Positions 23,213 to 34,280 are shown, counted from the stretch's first letter. The stretch is DNA of 64,000 nt from Eutreptiella sp. 'Long Island Sound 2002' (GCA_964036045.1 OZ038384.1:22497000-22560999), one strand, 5' to 3'. Notes: generated from the letters alone by a model not told the origin. Numbers and translations: made by a program.

Positions 23213-24534
23213 CTAGTCCTCCCCACTCTCCTCATCGGAGGCCTCTTCCTCTGCCGCCGAGCTCTTTTTCTTATTATACAACTTATAATATTGATCCTCT
23301 AGAGGACAAAAATCGGGAAAATATTGCATGTTGCTTCTTACAAAAATGAGAAGCTCATCACGCTCCGGGGTTCGCCTTGCGCGTCTTCTTGTGACGAGGT
23401 GAGAACATCCACTAAATGTCCTCTCCGACGATGCGGACGTTGCCGCTGGCGCAAACCATTGCCCGGCCATTACATAGAGCGTGGGAAACCGCCTTGATGG
23501 TCGCGCCAAAGAAATAATGGTATCAAAGATACCATGCCCGAGAGTTTGATAACTACTCAAATCGGTAGTTCGGATATATGTGAAGTACACATCTTTCTCA
23601 TTTTGCACTTGATGGTCCGGTACACCATGGACCATGTTACCAAAATTATTGAAAGATCGATCAATGACGCCTTTCATTTTCTTCAACGGAGGCTCCTCAT
23701 CCACTTCCAACTCCAAGGCCTCCACTTTTTCCTCATTCTCCCTTGCTTTGACTAATAGTTCAGCAACTTCCATATTTTTGCGAAATACTCCGGCGGCATA
23801 ACCCACACTTTCTTCTCCGATTAGATCTGCCAAATGCAAGGCCATCGATGGGTCCAATTGTAGGGCGAGGAGGGTACTGTCAGGCAGAAGATGGCCGAAT
23901 CTGTCTTCCGGCTGAGTTTTGAGCAGCTGGATGCATTGGGCGATCCCTTCTGGCACCTGCGCATTAGGGCAGACACAGTGGCAACAGCGCATTTGAGGTT
24001 TCATTTGGGCCTTCTGAGCACAATTATGACTGCAGGTGTGTTTTCGTCTTACAAATTGGTGTTCTGCAGCGCAGTAGCTTTCAAATGAGCCCCATGATGT
24101 CGAATTCTTGACTGGCGTGGGTCAAGGGCTGTTAAGGGACCGGCACGCTTTCTGTTCACCACCACTTCAAACAGTTCGGTAAAGTGCAGCAACAATCATA
24201 CCAATGACAGTGGGACGCGTTCTTGAGCACCATCACGGTGAGCATGGACAAATCCAGAAGAGACGTCGCGTCTCAGCTGAGTAATCAAGACATGCGCAAG
24301 GTTGCTTTTCAGATATGATTCGCCCTCCAAAATATCTGTGGCTCCAGCGAACGGCTGCAAAACACCAATCAGAAACCTCAGAACACGAATTTCGGATGCA
24401 GTAGGGAGTAGCTGTTGATATTCTTCTTCCATGGAGTCGTCATTGAAAACCTCACGTAGTGTTTGAATATGCGGTAACACGCTCTTCGCCATCATAAATG
24501 TCGCATTCCATCGCGTTGGCACGTCATGCCCCAA
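23213..24534 (-). pseudogene. hAT transposase, C-terminal part, broken
   Basis: Read on the minus strand. The first piece (24196-24534) has the conserved HDVPTRWNATF segment of the RNase-H-like core and continues LQPFAGATDILEG. After a gap of about 190 bp that does not stay in frame, the second piece (23213-24004) ends with the hAT dimerisation domain (LYVMAGQWFAPAATSASSER, TFSGCSHLVTRRRARRTPER) and an acidic tail, then TAG. The BED zinc finger and first catalytic Asp expected upstream are missing. The space above 24535 is filled by tandem repeats. This copy cannot make active transposase. Confidence 0.85.
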
Positions 24535-24555
24535 TGAATGTGTGTAGGAGATCGA

Positions 24556-25330
24556 ACTTCAGACAAGAGCGCAAGCGCTTTGTGCCTACTTAACGTGCTG
24601 CCGGCATGTCGCAGTGGGCGAATGGAGGAGCAAATGACCGATCGTTCGACGGGAGAAGGAGAAAACAAGAGTGAGTACACGAACAATCAATGCAAGAGAG
24701 AGCGAAAACCAGTGCGTCTGAACCATGCGATGAAGGTGTGTATACACAACCCTGCCAAACTCGAATTCCAACAAGTGCGCAAGCGCTTTCTTCTTAGTCA
24801 ACGCGCTGCACGTCGCAGTGAGCGAATGGAGGAGCGAAAGACAGAACGATCAATGGGAGAAGGAGAAAACAGGAGCAAGTACACGAACAAGCAATGCAAG
24901 ATTGAGCGAAAACCAGTGCGTCTGTACCATGTGATGAAGGTGTGAATGCACAACCCTGCCAAACTCGAATTCCAACAAGAGCGCAAGCGATTTCTTCCTA
25001 GTCAACGCGCTGCATGTCGCAGTGAGCGAATGGGGGAGCGAAAGACGGATCGATCAATGGGGGAAGGAGAAAACAGGAGCAAGTACACGAGCCAGGAATG
25101 CAAGAGAGAGCGAAAACCGATGCGTCTGAACCACGCGATCAAGGTGTGAATGCACGACCCCGCCAAACTCGAATTCCAACAGGGACGCAAGCGCTTTCTT
25201 CCTAGTCAACGCGCTGCATGTCGCAGTGAGCGAATGGAGGAGCAAATGAACGATCAATCAATGGGTCAACGAGAATGCAAGAGAGAGCGAACACCACTGC
25301 ATCCGAACCACGCGGCCTCAAGCAATGCAA
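24556..25330. repeat. 204-bp tandem repeat inside the hAT element
   Basis: The word AACTCGAATTCC recurs at 24758, 24962 and 25166, exactly 204 bp apart. Each unit also has GCGCAAGCGCTTTCTTCCTAG and AGTGAGCGAATGGAGGAGCG. A partial first unit starts near 24556. It occupies the place of the transposase N-terminal half. Confidence 0.85.
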
Positions 25331-25449
25331 AGAAGGGGATTGAACGATTGAACACTGGAGTAACAGACCTGCCTCAGTGAGAAATTGGAGGTACCATGCT
25401 TGTGTGCTGCCTGCGTCAGTTTGCGGTGCAGAATGCAAATACCCAAACA

Positions 25450-25975
25450 CCATATCGTCAAAGACAAGGAGTGCTGGAGGTGGCTGTTCTGCAATGGTTA
25501 GCGTAGTTTTGCCGCAAACAAAAATGTCGCTTTTGTTACAATATCATTCAGCAAGCAATAACAACAACCATCTGAAAGACTCTAGGAAATACAAGAATGC
25601 AAATATTCAACCACCATAATGTCAAAAACAAGGAGTGCTGGTGGTGGCTGTTCTACAATGGTTAGCGTAGTTTTGCCGCAAAAAAAATGTCCCTTTTGTT
25701 ACAATGTCATTCAGCAGGCAATAACAACAACCATCCAAAAGCCTCTAGGAAGGACAAGAATGCAAAAACCCAAACACCATAATGTCAAAAACAAGGGGTG
25801 CTGGTGGTGGCTGTTCTACAATCGTTAGCATAGTTTTGCCGCAACAAAAAATGTCGCTTTTGTTACAACATCATTCAGCAGGCAATAACAACAACCCTCC
25901 AAAAGCCTCTGAGAAATACAAGAATGCAAATACTCAATCACCACAATGTCAAAAACAAGGAGTGCTTGAGGGAGC
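25450..25975. repeat. 164-bp tandem repeat inside the hAT element
   Basis: GTCAAAAACAAGGAGTGCTGG or a close variant recurs at 25457, 25621, 25784 and 25948, about 164 bp apart. There are three full units and a partial one. Units share TTTTGCCGCAA and CAGGCAATAACAACAACC. No coding content. Confidence 0.85.
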
Positions 25976-26162
25976 GGATTGTTGAGCCTGAAGCATCGCA
26001 GTGTGATTGATTTGGATGCCATTTTCTCATTTTCCTGAAAGACAGGGTGTTTGTCATGAAGTGAGCAATTTCTTCCTTTCGTTTCATATGAGATGAGCGA
26101 TTATTTTGTCTCGCTTCAGTTTTTTCGAGAATGTTGTTCTCATTCCAAACACTACCCCTGAG

Positions 26163-26398
26163 CTGCCGCCAAAAGGAGGGGGCATCGGGCCCTACCCATG
26201 GACACATGTGGGGACGCCCTCCCACCTGGGATACCTGGACCGGCTGGCCGCGACACGGCCTTCCCAAGCACCTGCGGGAGCGACTTAAGAGGCACCTGAC
26301 CTAGGGCAGTGGGAGGGACGGGATGTCCCCTTGGTACGACCTTCCTCCTGCATTGTCAAGGGAGGCATCCTGAGCTCCCGAAGATACGTACCTACCTA
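26163..26398 (+). other. X-A 3' end with conserved hairpin and TACC tail
   Basis: This continues X after the hAT insertion and matches X-B 46200-46440 closely. It contains GGGAC-GGGAT-GTCCC (26315-26329), a 5-bp hairpin. It is kept in X-B as GGGAC-AGGAC-GTCCC (46355-46369). A 3' hairpin plus simple repeat is the kind of signal a LINE polymerase recognises. That role is inferred. Confidence 0.6.
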
Positions 26399-26409
26399 CC
26401 TATACTCAT

Positions 26410-27309
26410 AGGAGTAACCCCCTGTGGGAGCGACGGATTTGTGTTCCCAAAGAGAACGTCAGGATATGGTGCAAGACTGAGCGTACCAAAGACTCGGTGA
26501 GACTACTTCCCGTCATATCCCTGATGATGAACTCCCAAGAAAGTTCCGCAACTGGCTACTTGCCCCATGAGCTATTCATTAGATGCTCGGCGTCGTTCCT
26601 ACACGCTCTCTATCCTGAGGATTCCTACTCTACGGTGGAGAAGTGGGTGAAGTAGCAACAAGACAAGGTGGACAAGGCCAAGGCTATGCTCCGGAGAGCG
26701 AGGGAGCGACAGTGGAACAAGAAGAAAAAGCACCGAGTGCCTGCCTGGTTCAAGAGGGAGACTGGGTGCTGTTGCAGCACAGTTGGCTACCATTGTGGCC
26801 ACGCTCTACCAGCCATGACCCCTACTTTGGGTCCTACAAGATCCTGTATATGGGTGGTCACCACATCACTGTGCGGTGCTCTTCCCAGCCAGGGGGGGCC
26901 TGGTGTGTCCAGTTCAACAGCAGAAGTCCCACTACGACGCGGAGGATCTCCGTGGGGACGACTTGGAACTGAACGACAAGGAGATCACCTCTCCGGACCT
27001 ACAGGGCGCTGCCAGCCCTATGGAAGTTGAAGGAGAACTCCCTGACATTAATGCGGAGGAGATGGCTAAAGAAGGCTTCTACCCCGTGAAGTCGGTTCTC
27101 TGACACCGCTACTGCCAAGGCTGGTGTTTCCTCACCCTCTGCGAAGGGTTTCGAATGGCAGAAGCTACCTGGGAGCCCTTTTCTGCCTTCGTGCTTCCTG
27201 AAGGACGCCTAAATTCTGTTCTGGTAGACTACTTGTCCCACAACAACCTAGGGGAGTTGCTGAAGCTCGCTGAAACGCTTGCCTCGCCGAAGAACCCTAG
27301 GGACTGAAC
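26410..27309 (+). pseudogene. G1 integrase C-terminal half and chromodomain
   Basis: The integrase frame resumes right after the X-A target duplication (RSNPLCERRI, which supplies the catalytic Glu; NSQESSATGYLPHELF). It then runs through an in-frame TAG at 26656 into a basic segment (RARERQWNKKKKHRVP) and an SH3-like stretch (DPYFGSYKILYMGGHHITVR). The chromodomain is at about 27070-27240 (GFYPVKSVL, then after a TGA at 27103 HRYCQGW, and ATWEPFSAFVLPEG). It ends LAETLASPKNPRD and TGA. The TGA at 27103 is probably a former CGA codon. Several small indels are present. Confidence 0.85.
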
Positions 27310-28057
27310 CCGTGCTATACCTGCCTATGTATGTGTGAGTGTGCTGAGCCTGAGTACCTATGAGCAAGCTGCATAAATGGTGTCCTAATTATTTCCAAGT
27401 CTGCACCCTTGCCAAACCCGGCGGATGGCTTTACAAGGTGCCATGGGGTACGCTCCAGGTCCCTCCGCCCCTAGGTGCCCAAATTATGTGCTGGCACCAA
27501 ACCTCCTTGGGTGAATGCCCAGCGCTAACGCCAAAGTAATGGGTTTGCATGCGTACCTGCCTACTACAGGGGAGGGGTGGCCAGAAGCTACAAGGCATCA
27601 AAACGCCTGTTTGCTAGAAAGCCAAAACGTGGATTACAACTGCCACTGCACACCATAAGCCCCCATAAAACCTTCGTAAACAGGCGGGAAAGTGACACAC
27701 TCACTACAGGTCCTACACTCACTACAGTGGCACCAGCCTTCGAAGGGTGAGTGAACACAGCCGTGCTCTAGCCCTTACCCAGGCCTACCACTCCTACACT
27801 CGCATGCTACTTGGTGGTGTTCATGAAGAGTTCACGGCCACTAGTGGCCCACCTGTGAGAATGCAAGAGAGCACAGCGCTACTAAGCTGCTGTGGCCTAA
27901 CAGGGACGTCACAACACGTTTCCCTGCTAGGGCTTGGAGGAGAGGAGTGCACTGCGTGTGAGCATGTTGTCTTGGCACCATAAAGGGCTTTGCGTAGGCA
28001 GAATGGAACGTTGTTGTGGTGTGATCAGCGCCCTGTTTAGCTGGCCAGAAAAAACTT
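27310..28057 (+). other. G1 3' non-coding tail, copy 1, cut by Y
   Basis: It starts straight after the pol stop and matches 39162-39935 (about 96% by eye) and 46624-47395 (somewhat less). No ORF is conserved among the three copies. It stops at GCTGCTGCACG, where Y begins. Copies 2 and 3 continue past this point with AATCACCCT. Confidence 0.75.
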
Positions 28058-28363
28058 GCTGCTGCACGGACAGCGCGCGAGGGCAACACGCCGGGCACCC
28101 GTTCTGGTACGTCCGAGCCACCTCGCACCACAGTGACGCCCTACTGCACAAGGTGGACTGGGCGGCGTCCCAGGACACCGTCCTGCAGAACACGCCCCCG
28201 GACCCTGGCCACGCCCAACTCATTGTCGCCGGCCTTGACGGCCATCTCGATCTACGGCCCCCGACGATGCGGGTGCTCGGCGAGGTCGCGCAGCAGGCGC
28301 AGACGGACCATGCGCTGACGCACCGGGGACACACACCTTTGGGCGCGGCCCACGCCACAGCCT

Positions 28364-30394
28364 ATGTCCACGCCCGGGACCTCACCGCGACGGGCGCTGC
28401 GGGCCCGAGACGGCCACACGCCGGTGCAGCGCAGGCTCTGCGTCCGTAAGGAGCGGCTCTCCGGCGTTGCCATCGTCCCACAACCGTGCCTCCTATGCGG
28501 CGGCCCGGAGGAGACCCTGGTGCACATGCATGTGGGGTGCGCCCACTCACAGCTCCTCTGGCCCCACTACCGCCAGGCGGTACACGAGGCGGCCCGCCAC
28601 CTCCCACCCGGGGACAAAGCCCTGTGGGTGGCCTCGTGGCGCTCCGCAGGCGCCACATGGACGGAAGTCTTCTGCTCCGGACTGGTGCCCGAGGACGCGG
28701 AGGCGCAGCTCCGCGCCATAAGCCGCTACGACCCGCGGGGAGCGACCTCTGTGGACGATTTCCTCCACCACATGCTCCGGCTGGGGGACTTCGCATGGGA
28801 GCTTCGCAACCACCGGCTGGAGCAGCTCCTCCGCGAGCCCCAAAGCGCGGCGGCCCGGGCACACCGGTGTCTCACTGCGGCGGAGGGCAACCACCCTCCC
28901 CCTCCCCCGCGCCCTGACAAGGACCACGTAGCCTCTCTCCGTGTCGTGAATGGCACTCTGGAGTGCCCGCCCGAAGAGGGCCCCCACCCGTACCAGGACC
29001 TGCCGGGGGGGTTCTCAAAGCACCTACAAGACGCCCTCTTCCCACGGTGGATCATCGGGCGCGGCTCCATGACCGCGTGGGAGGCGCGCATCGTGGGTGA
29101 GGAATGGGCGCGCGAGTGGGGCTGGTGGTGCGCTGCCACGGGCGCCCCGGAGACCCCTGCGCAACGATACGCCGCCATCCCGCTCAAGGGATGGGGGCCG
29201 GACACCTGGCCGAGACCCACCGTGATCCGCGGGGCGGGACCTGCCCACCCGTGGGACGCGGCGACGGGGGAATGGCTGCAGGCGGCCCCGGGGCCGCAAA
29301 CCTCACTCGTCAGGACACCCGTCCCGCCCCGCATCGTCCTTAACGCCGCCAACGTACTCCGGGCTACGGAGATACGCACATGGGGACACGCCGCGGCCAC
29401 GGTCCGCTGGCACCTTCCAGAGGGCGGTGCCGCCCAGCTCGCTGTGGCGCACTTCAAAGCTGGGGGGCCGGTATACGACGACGCCCTGTCCCGGCTGGGC
29501 GACACCCCGGGGCCCTTGCTCCTCATGCTCCCCACCGACATTGCAGCCGCGCTGCGCCAGGAGCTGGACGGCTGCGAAGGGCTGCGAGTGGGATGGGAGG
29601 CAGTCGCGGACGGCACCCTGCTGGCCCTCCTCCACCGAGACACCGCGAACGGGTGCCGATGGGATGCGCTGACGCCCCACCTCACCGGGCGCCACGTGTA
29701 CATGGCAACCCCCCCCGAGGGGCACCCCCCGGCGTGGGACGACCTCATCGCCGCCTTTCACGACCACGGGATCCTCCCCGGCGACACGTGGCAGGAGGTC
29801 CAGCGGAAGACGCTTGGCAGGGACTACCGGCGCCGCGTCCGCGCCTGCCAGCTGGAGATCCGGGACCCCCTCCGACAGAGGTGGGACGACCTCTGGCTCC
29901 GCCATCTCGACCCTTAGTCGCCGCCCTCCCACCTCCCACACACCTGCCGGCTCTGCGGGGAATGTGACACGGTGTCCTCTGCAGCGTCGACAGGCGCCAA
30001 CAGGTGCGCGCGGTGCGCCCAGGTGGCCGCGTGCCCCTGGACCGAACCTCCCGCAGGCCCGCGCAGGCGCACAGAGGTGGGAGTCCCTGCACCGACACAT
30101 CGAGGGGGCACACACCCCCTCACACAAACGCGCGGGCCTCGCGGGCGCTGCCCTTCTGTGGATCCACGTGCACCTGTGGGACCCCACATCCGTTGCGCAC
30201 CTGTCGCACGTGTTCGCGCCCTGACCCCCACCTGCCGCCGCCCTTTGCAGAGCCCGCAGTACCATGCCACGCCGACGGGGGGATGGGCCGGGACACACCA
30301 AGGCCCGCCGCAAAGCGCAAGAGGCGGCCGTCCGGGGCCTGGTGACGGACGCGGTGGCGGAGGCGCACGAGGCGCACGCTGCCGCACGGTGTGA
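28364..30394 (+). CDS. Y polymerase-protein C-terminus: zf-RVT-like motif plus long unknown region
   Basis: Near the start stands CLLCGGPEETLVHMHVGC followed by LLW (28487 onward), the zinc-binding motif found at the C-terminus of many LINE polymerase proteins. An upstream piece in another frame (28058-28449; LDLRPPTMRVLGEVAQQAQT) probably belongs to it, joined by a frameshift near 28400. The frame continues some 470 residues with no family I recognise (ALFPRWIIGRGSMTAWEARI; LLLMLPTDIAAALRQEL) to TAG at 29915. The same frame goes on as HTCRLCGE and CARCAQVAACPW, a C-x2-C pair, to 30394. The TAG may be a decayed Gln codon or a readthrough site. RT itself is absent. Confidence 0.65.
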
Positions 30395-31143
30395 CCTGAC
30401 GGGCAGTGCGAGGGCTTTCCTCAACGAGACCGCCCTCCCAGCCGTCCGCGCCCTGAACGGAGCGGGGGGCCGTACGCTGCTCCCGGCGATGCACCGAATC
30501 GTGAACGCCGTCCAGCCGGGGCTCATCAGCCCGGACGCGGCCCTCTGCGGGCACTGGATGGAGCGGCGCGAGTCCAACCGGTCGGGCCGGCCCCTGTCCA
30601 TGGTGGACACCCTGCGGCTGACGGGAGCAGGGTCTGCCATGTCCCTCCGCAGCAGCGCCCCAGCCCTGCTGCACGGCCTCAGGACGCGCTACCCCGGGGA
30701 CGCGGCCCCGTACCTGAACCAGGCGCGGGCCACGTACCCGGGGGGAGTGTCCGAGCTGGATGCGGCGCTCCACCTTCTACACCCACGGGACGAGGACCTG
30801 GAGGTGGGCGAGATCACGGTATTCGCTGAAGGCGCGGACGAGGCGTCCGCCCGCCCCCGGCCGACCAACCCGGTGTACGAGAGCACAAGGCTTACCCCCC
30901 CGTACGCCATCGTATGCGAGGCGTTCCCCAGGGGGCCCACTTGGTGCCCCGCCCTCCCTCCGGCGACGCACGCGCCCCGCGGCTGGGCTAACCCAGACCT
31001 GTCCCCCCCCCTCTCCAGAACCAGGGGTGCCCACCACAGGGGGCGGGTCCTCTGGCAAGAGTGCCCTGGCACCCCACTGCTCCTCCTTGTCGTCGCAACC
31101 CGCGGGGACCCGGGGCGGGTCCTGCGGATCACCCCCACCCACC
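30264..31143 (+). CDS. Y second protein, unknown, cut by Z
   Basis: It opens at ATG 30264 (MPRRRGDGPGHTKARRKAQE), overlapping the end of the upstream frame. A basic start leads into an Ala-rich helical region (DAVAEAHEAHAAARCDLTGS) and a globular-looking part (LLPAMHRIVNAVQPGLISPD; SMVDTLRLTGAGSAMSLRSS; GGVSELDAALHLLHPRDEDL). Element Z is inserted at 31143, so the downstream part is displaced to 33930. I recognise no family. Its position matches that of the zinc finger/linker protein of X. Confidence 0.5.
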
Positions 31144-33018
31144 TGTAAGGTTTTCGTGCAACCTATATTTTCGCTTTTTTCAGTGTATTTTCCTGATATG
31201 TACAGACTGGAATCGGCTATCTCAGCACTGTTTTGGACAGTGTTGGTATCAGTCAATCAGGAATTTCTGTAGTTTTACACTGATGGTGTTTTCACCTTTT
31301 TCTGTACTATAAAACTGAGTTTGGGTCAGCGACGGCCAGTCCTGAGATCGCGCGCGCCGATCCAGAAATTGTCGATTTCTGACGATTTTTAAGATATGTC
31401 AATCAGTTTTATTGATAAGATTAATTCTAGATCAGTTTTAGACATAAGCGGATGTTACGGCACTATCGCGACGCCGTTCTGTGCCAGTTTTTTTGGCGCA
31501 AGTATGCCATGTTCATGAATTTTTGTAAAATTGTAGGTGTCTTGAATCCTGAAGTTAAGTACACCAAATCACAGCCCATTAGTAGGGCTTTGCATGCATA
31601 TGCTGATTTGGTTTCCAAACGCGTCGGTGCACCGGCACCACGCGTTGGGGGGAGACCCATGATCATGTTGTAAATATGCATTGTTTTGGTCATATTTCAT
31701 TGTTATATGTCCCCCTTTGTTCATATCTTCTTAGGACATGAAAGGGACTGTTTCGAAATCACTCCCGTAATTTCGTCGAATGTTGAGTATGTTGCCGTCG
31801 CCTTGTGTGGTCGCCTTTGGGGTACATTCTTGGGTTATTTGAAGGAAAACTTGGATAAGTTTCAAGGAAAACAAGTTCTAAGTCATTCATTTCCAAAAAT
31901 GAAAAGAATTTCGAAACGCCCTCAACGACGACGACGACAACGACGACGACGTTGAATACGACGACCACGACGACGCAAACATCGTCGACGAGATCTATGG
32001 AGCAATTGGTAAACCCCAAAATCATGTTCAAGAAGGTCCTTGGTGCCTACACCATTTGAGGACCATTTGACTACTTTGAGCCCTATTACAAGGACATTGA
32101 CGACCAAGGAGACCTTCAGCATCGCGCTGGGAATGCGTAGCGCTGAAGAACAAGTTGCAGCGCGATTATCCCAATGGTGTTTGCGACTTGATATTTTTAA
32201 ATTGATTACTCCAGTTGGGTGCCATGGACAAAGTGCCATGGACCTTTGGATGGTTCTCAAGATTGATTACTCCAGTTGGGTGCCATGGACAAAGTGCCAT
32301 GGACCTTTGGATGGTTCTCAAGATTATATCATGATCATTGGTGAGTTCTCAACCTCCAGCAAGGACGACAGCGCTGCCCACATCCTGCAGATTACGAAGT
32401 GGTCAAATTGGAAGTCAAAAATATGAAGATTTCAGAAAAAAAAAATTCACGGTATGGGCCAAGAAGATTGGTGACCAGAATTGTAATCATAATAACTTTG
32501 GGCCAGGAGAAATGGTCTTATTGGTTATTTCTGTATTATATTATATGATCAGTGGATGATTTTACAAACTGTGAATTTTTCTGATTTGCTTTGTGTTGTC
32601 TTTGACTTTAGGGTCAGGACATCTCAGAAGTGCATTTTTTTATTTTTTGTTTGTTCACTATTTTTTTTCACTATTTTTTATTTTAAATTCTGTGCAGAGG
32701 TCATTTTTTTATGATTAATTTCTGTCCAGGATTGCAGAAATTTTACTGTGATTGAGCCTGGGGGTCAGAGGACCCTATGTGTGAGGCACTTGTGAGTGCC
32801 ATGAGTGGTGTGTCTGTCGACATGTACATTACATGCGGGTACCGGAGCCCAGCGGTGCCTCCTAAAATCCCAGGTCTGGGATCAAAGTAAAAATCTGTGT
32901 TTTTTTATTGCTCCTCGGCTTATCTTCATAGATTCAGCCACAGAAGCACCCATTTTCTGTGGGTGTTTCTGAGCTTGGGAGGGGAGTGTTAACCCGTGGA
33001 GCAATTCAGTGGTTAACA
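31144..33018 (+). repeat. Z left LTR, with 1.08 kb not present in the right LTR
   Basis: 31144-31905 matches 33122-33887, and 32987-33018 matches 33888-33924. The block between (31906-32986) has no partner. It contains a (GAC)n-type acidic coding stretch at 31925-31985, a 61-bp tandem duplication (32201-32322, with CCATGGAC palindromes) and T-rich sequence. It ends in GGGAGGGGAG, a polypurine run placed directly before TG. TATAAAA at 31308-31314 is a likely TATA box. The extra block could be lost internal sequence of a longer element or an insertion in this LTR. Confidence 0.6.
32201..32322. repeat. 61-bp tandem duplication in Z
   Basis: Two exact adjacent copies, 32201-32261 and 32262-32322, starting ATTGATTACTCCAGTTGGG. 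Each holds CCATGGACAAAGTGCCATGG, in which CCATGG occurs twice. The exact identity indicates a recent duplication. Confidence 0.9.
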
Positions 33019-33121
33019 CCCGACCCAAATGCTTTGCATTTTTCCCACCCAATGTTGTTGTTGCACTGCACCTTCTTTGTGCTTTTCAGCCTGAGATGTG
33101 CCTCAGGACTTGGGAGGGGAG
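33019..33121 (+). other. Z internal region with polypurine tract
   Basis: About 103 bp, ending GGGAGGGGAG (33112-33121) immediately before the right LTR. No primer site that I can match to a tRNA follows the left LTR. Confidence 0.5.
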
Positions 33122-33924
33122 TGTAAGGTTTTCGTGCAACCTATATTTTCGCTTTTTTCAGTGTATTCTCCTGATATATGTGTACAGACTGAAATCGGCT
33201 ATCTCAGCACTGTTTTGGACAGTGTTGGTATCAGTCAATCAGGAATTTCTGTAGTTTTACACTGATGGTGTTTTCACCATTTTCTGTACTATAAAACTGA
33301 GTTTGGGTCGGCGACGGCCAGTCCTGAGATCGCGCGCGCCGATCCAGAAATTGTCGATTTCTGACGATTTTTATAATATTTCAATCAGTTTTATTGATAA
33401 GAATAATTCTATATCAGTTTTAGACATAAGCGGATGTTACGGCACTATCGCGACGCCGTTCCGTGCGAGTTTTTTTGGCGCAAGTATGCCATGTTCATTA
33501 ATTTTTGTAAAATTGTAGGTGTCTTGAATCCTGAAGTTAAGTACACCAAATCACAGCCCATTGGTAGGGCTTTGCATGCATATGCTGATTTGGTTTCCAA
33601 ACGCGTCGGTGCACCGGCACCGCGCGTTGGGGGGAGACCCATGATCATGTTGTAAATATGCATTGTTTTGGTGATATTTCATTGTTATATGTCCCCCTTT
33701 GTTCATATCTTCTTAGGACATGAAAGGGACCGTTTCGAAATCACACCCGTGATTTCGTCGAATGTTGAGTATGTTGCCGTCGCCTTGTGTGGTCGCCTTT
33801 GGGGTACATTTGTGGGTTATTTGAAGGAAAACTTGGATAAGTTTCAAGGAAAACAAGTTCGAAGTCATTCATTTCCAAAAATGAAAATGTTAACCCGTGG
33901 AGCAATTCAGTTGCGTGGTTAACA
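33122..33924 (+). repeat. Z right LTR
   Basis: It starts TGTAAGG after a polypurine tract and ends GGTTAACA, followed by the target duplication CCACC. TATAAAA stands at 33290-33296. The last 37 bp (TGTTAACCCGTGGAGCAATT and on to TGGTTAACA) are a self-complementary end, with TGTTAACC and GGTTAACA as 8-bp inverted repeats. Confidence 0.8.
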
Positions 33925-33929
33925 CCACC

Positions 33930-34280
33930 TCTATGGGGCAGCACCCGTACCCCGCCCCCCCCTCCCGGCGCCCGTGGCGCGGGACGGAGTACACACCTTC
34001 CTGCGAACACAGGAGGTCACTGCCGTTACGGAGTCCACCTAGTGCGGCTCCCCCCGACACCACCCGACGACCCCCGGGGGCCCAGGGCCCTGGGCCCCGC
34101 CTCAGACTGGGAGCTGTGGCGCGACGCGTGGGCCGCGTGGCTCCCCCGCCCCCCCTCCCAATGCCGATGGATGGCCGCCGACCCCCGGCCGTGCGGGGCT
34201 GACGCCACAGCCAGCCCCCCACCCCCTCCCCCCCTCCCCCCCGCAGAGCACCACACGGCACTGCCCACGGCACGGCACTG
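33930..34280 (+). other. Y sequence between Z and the next ORF
   Basis: C-rich with overlapping open frames on both strands. It probably contains the continuation of the protein cut by Z, but no frame can be chosen with confidence. Confidence 0.4.

Larger units (their letters stand above)
22292..26154 (-). mobile_element. hAT-family DNA transposon
   Basis: Left end TAGTGTTTGGAATGAGA is the exact inverse of the right end TCTCATTCCAAACACTA, a 17-bp terminal inverted repeat. It is flanked by perfect 8-bp target duplications CCCCTGAG (22284-22291, 26155-26162), the length typical of hAT elements. Sub-terminal copies of ATGAGATGAGCGATT and AAGTGAGCAATTTC lie at both ends, as hAT transposases often need. 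X sequence rejoins cleanly across the site. A broken transposase lies inside on the minus strand. The element is 3863 bp. Confidence 0.93.
15410..26398 (+). mobile_element. X-A: LINE-like element, 5'-truncated, with hAT inside
   Basis: It is flanked by a perfect 11-bp duplication, CCTATACTCAT, at 15399-15409 and 26399-26409. The host integrase frame rejoins exactly there. Without the hAT element it is about 7.1 kb. It ends in a TACC-type simple repeat (TACGTACCTACC), as does X-B. Variable-length target duplication, a simple-repeat 3' tail and 5'-truncated copies all point to target-primed retrotransposition. No RT is present in either copy, and X-A opens in the middle of a reading frame, so it is probably truncated itself. 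It is very rich in C, unlike G1. Confidence 0.75.
31144..33924 (+). mobile_element. Z: small LTR retroelement, non-autonomous, inside Y
   Basis: It is flanked by the 5-bp duplication CCACC (31139-31143 and 33925-33929). Two long direct repeats starting TGTAAGGTTTTCG (31144 and 33122) and ending GGTTAACA (33018 and 33924) are the LTRs. Between them are only about 100 bp ending in a polypurine tract. It has no gag or pol. It is AT-rich in sharp contrast to Y on both sides, which also helps to place the edges. Confidence 0.8.

Noticed and set aside
31244-31260. TTGGTATCAG in Z as a primer binding site
   Set aside because: It lies inside both LTRs rather than after the left LTR, so it cannot serve as the primer site of this element.
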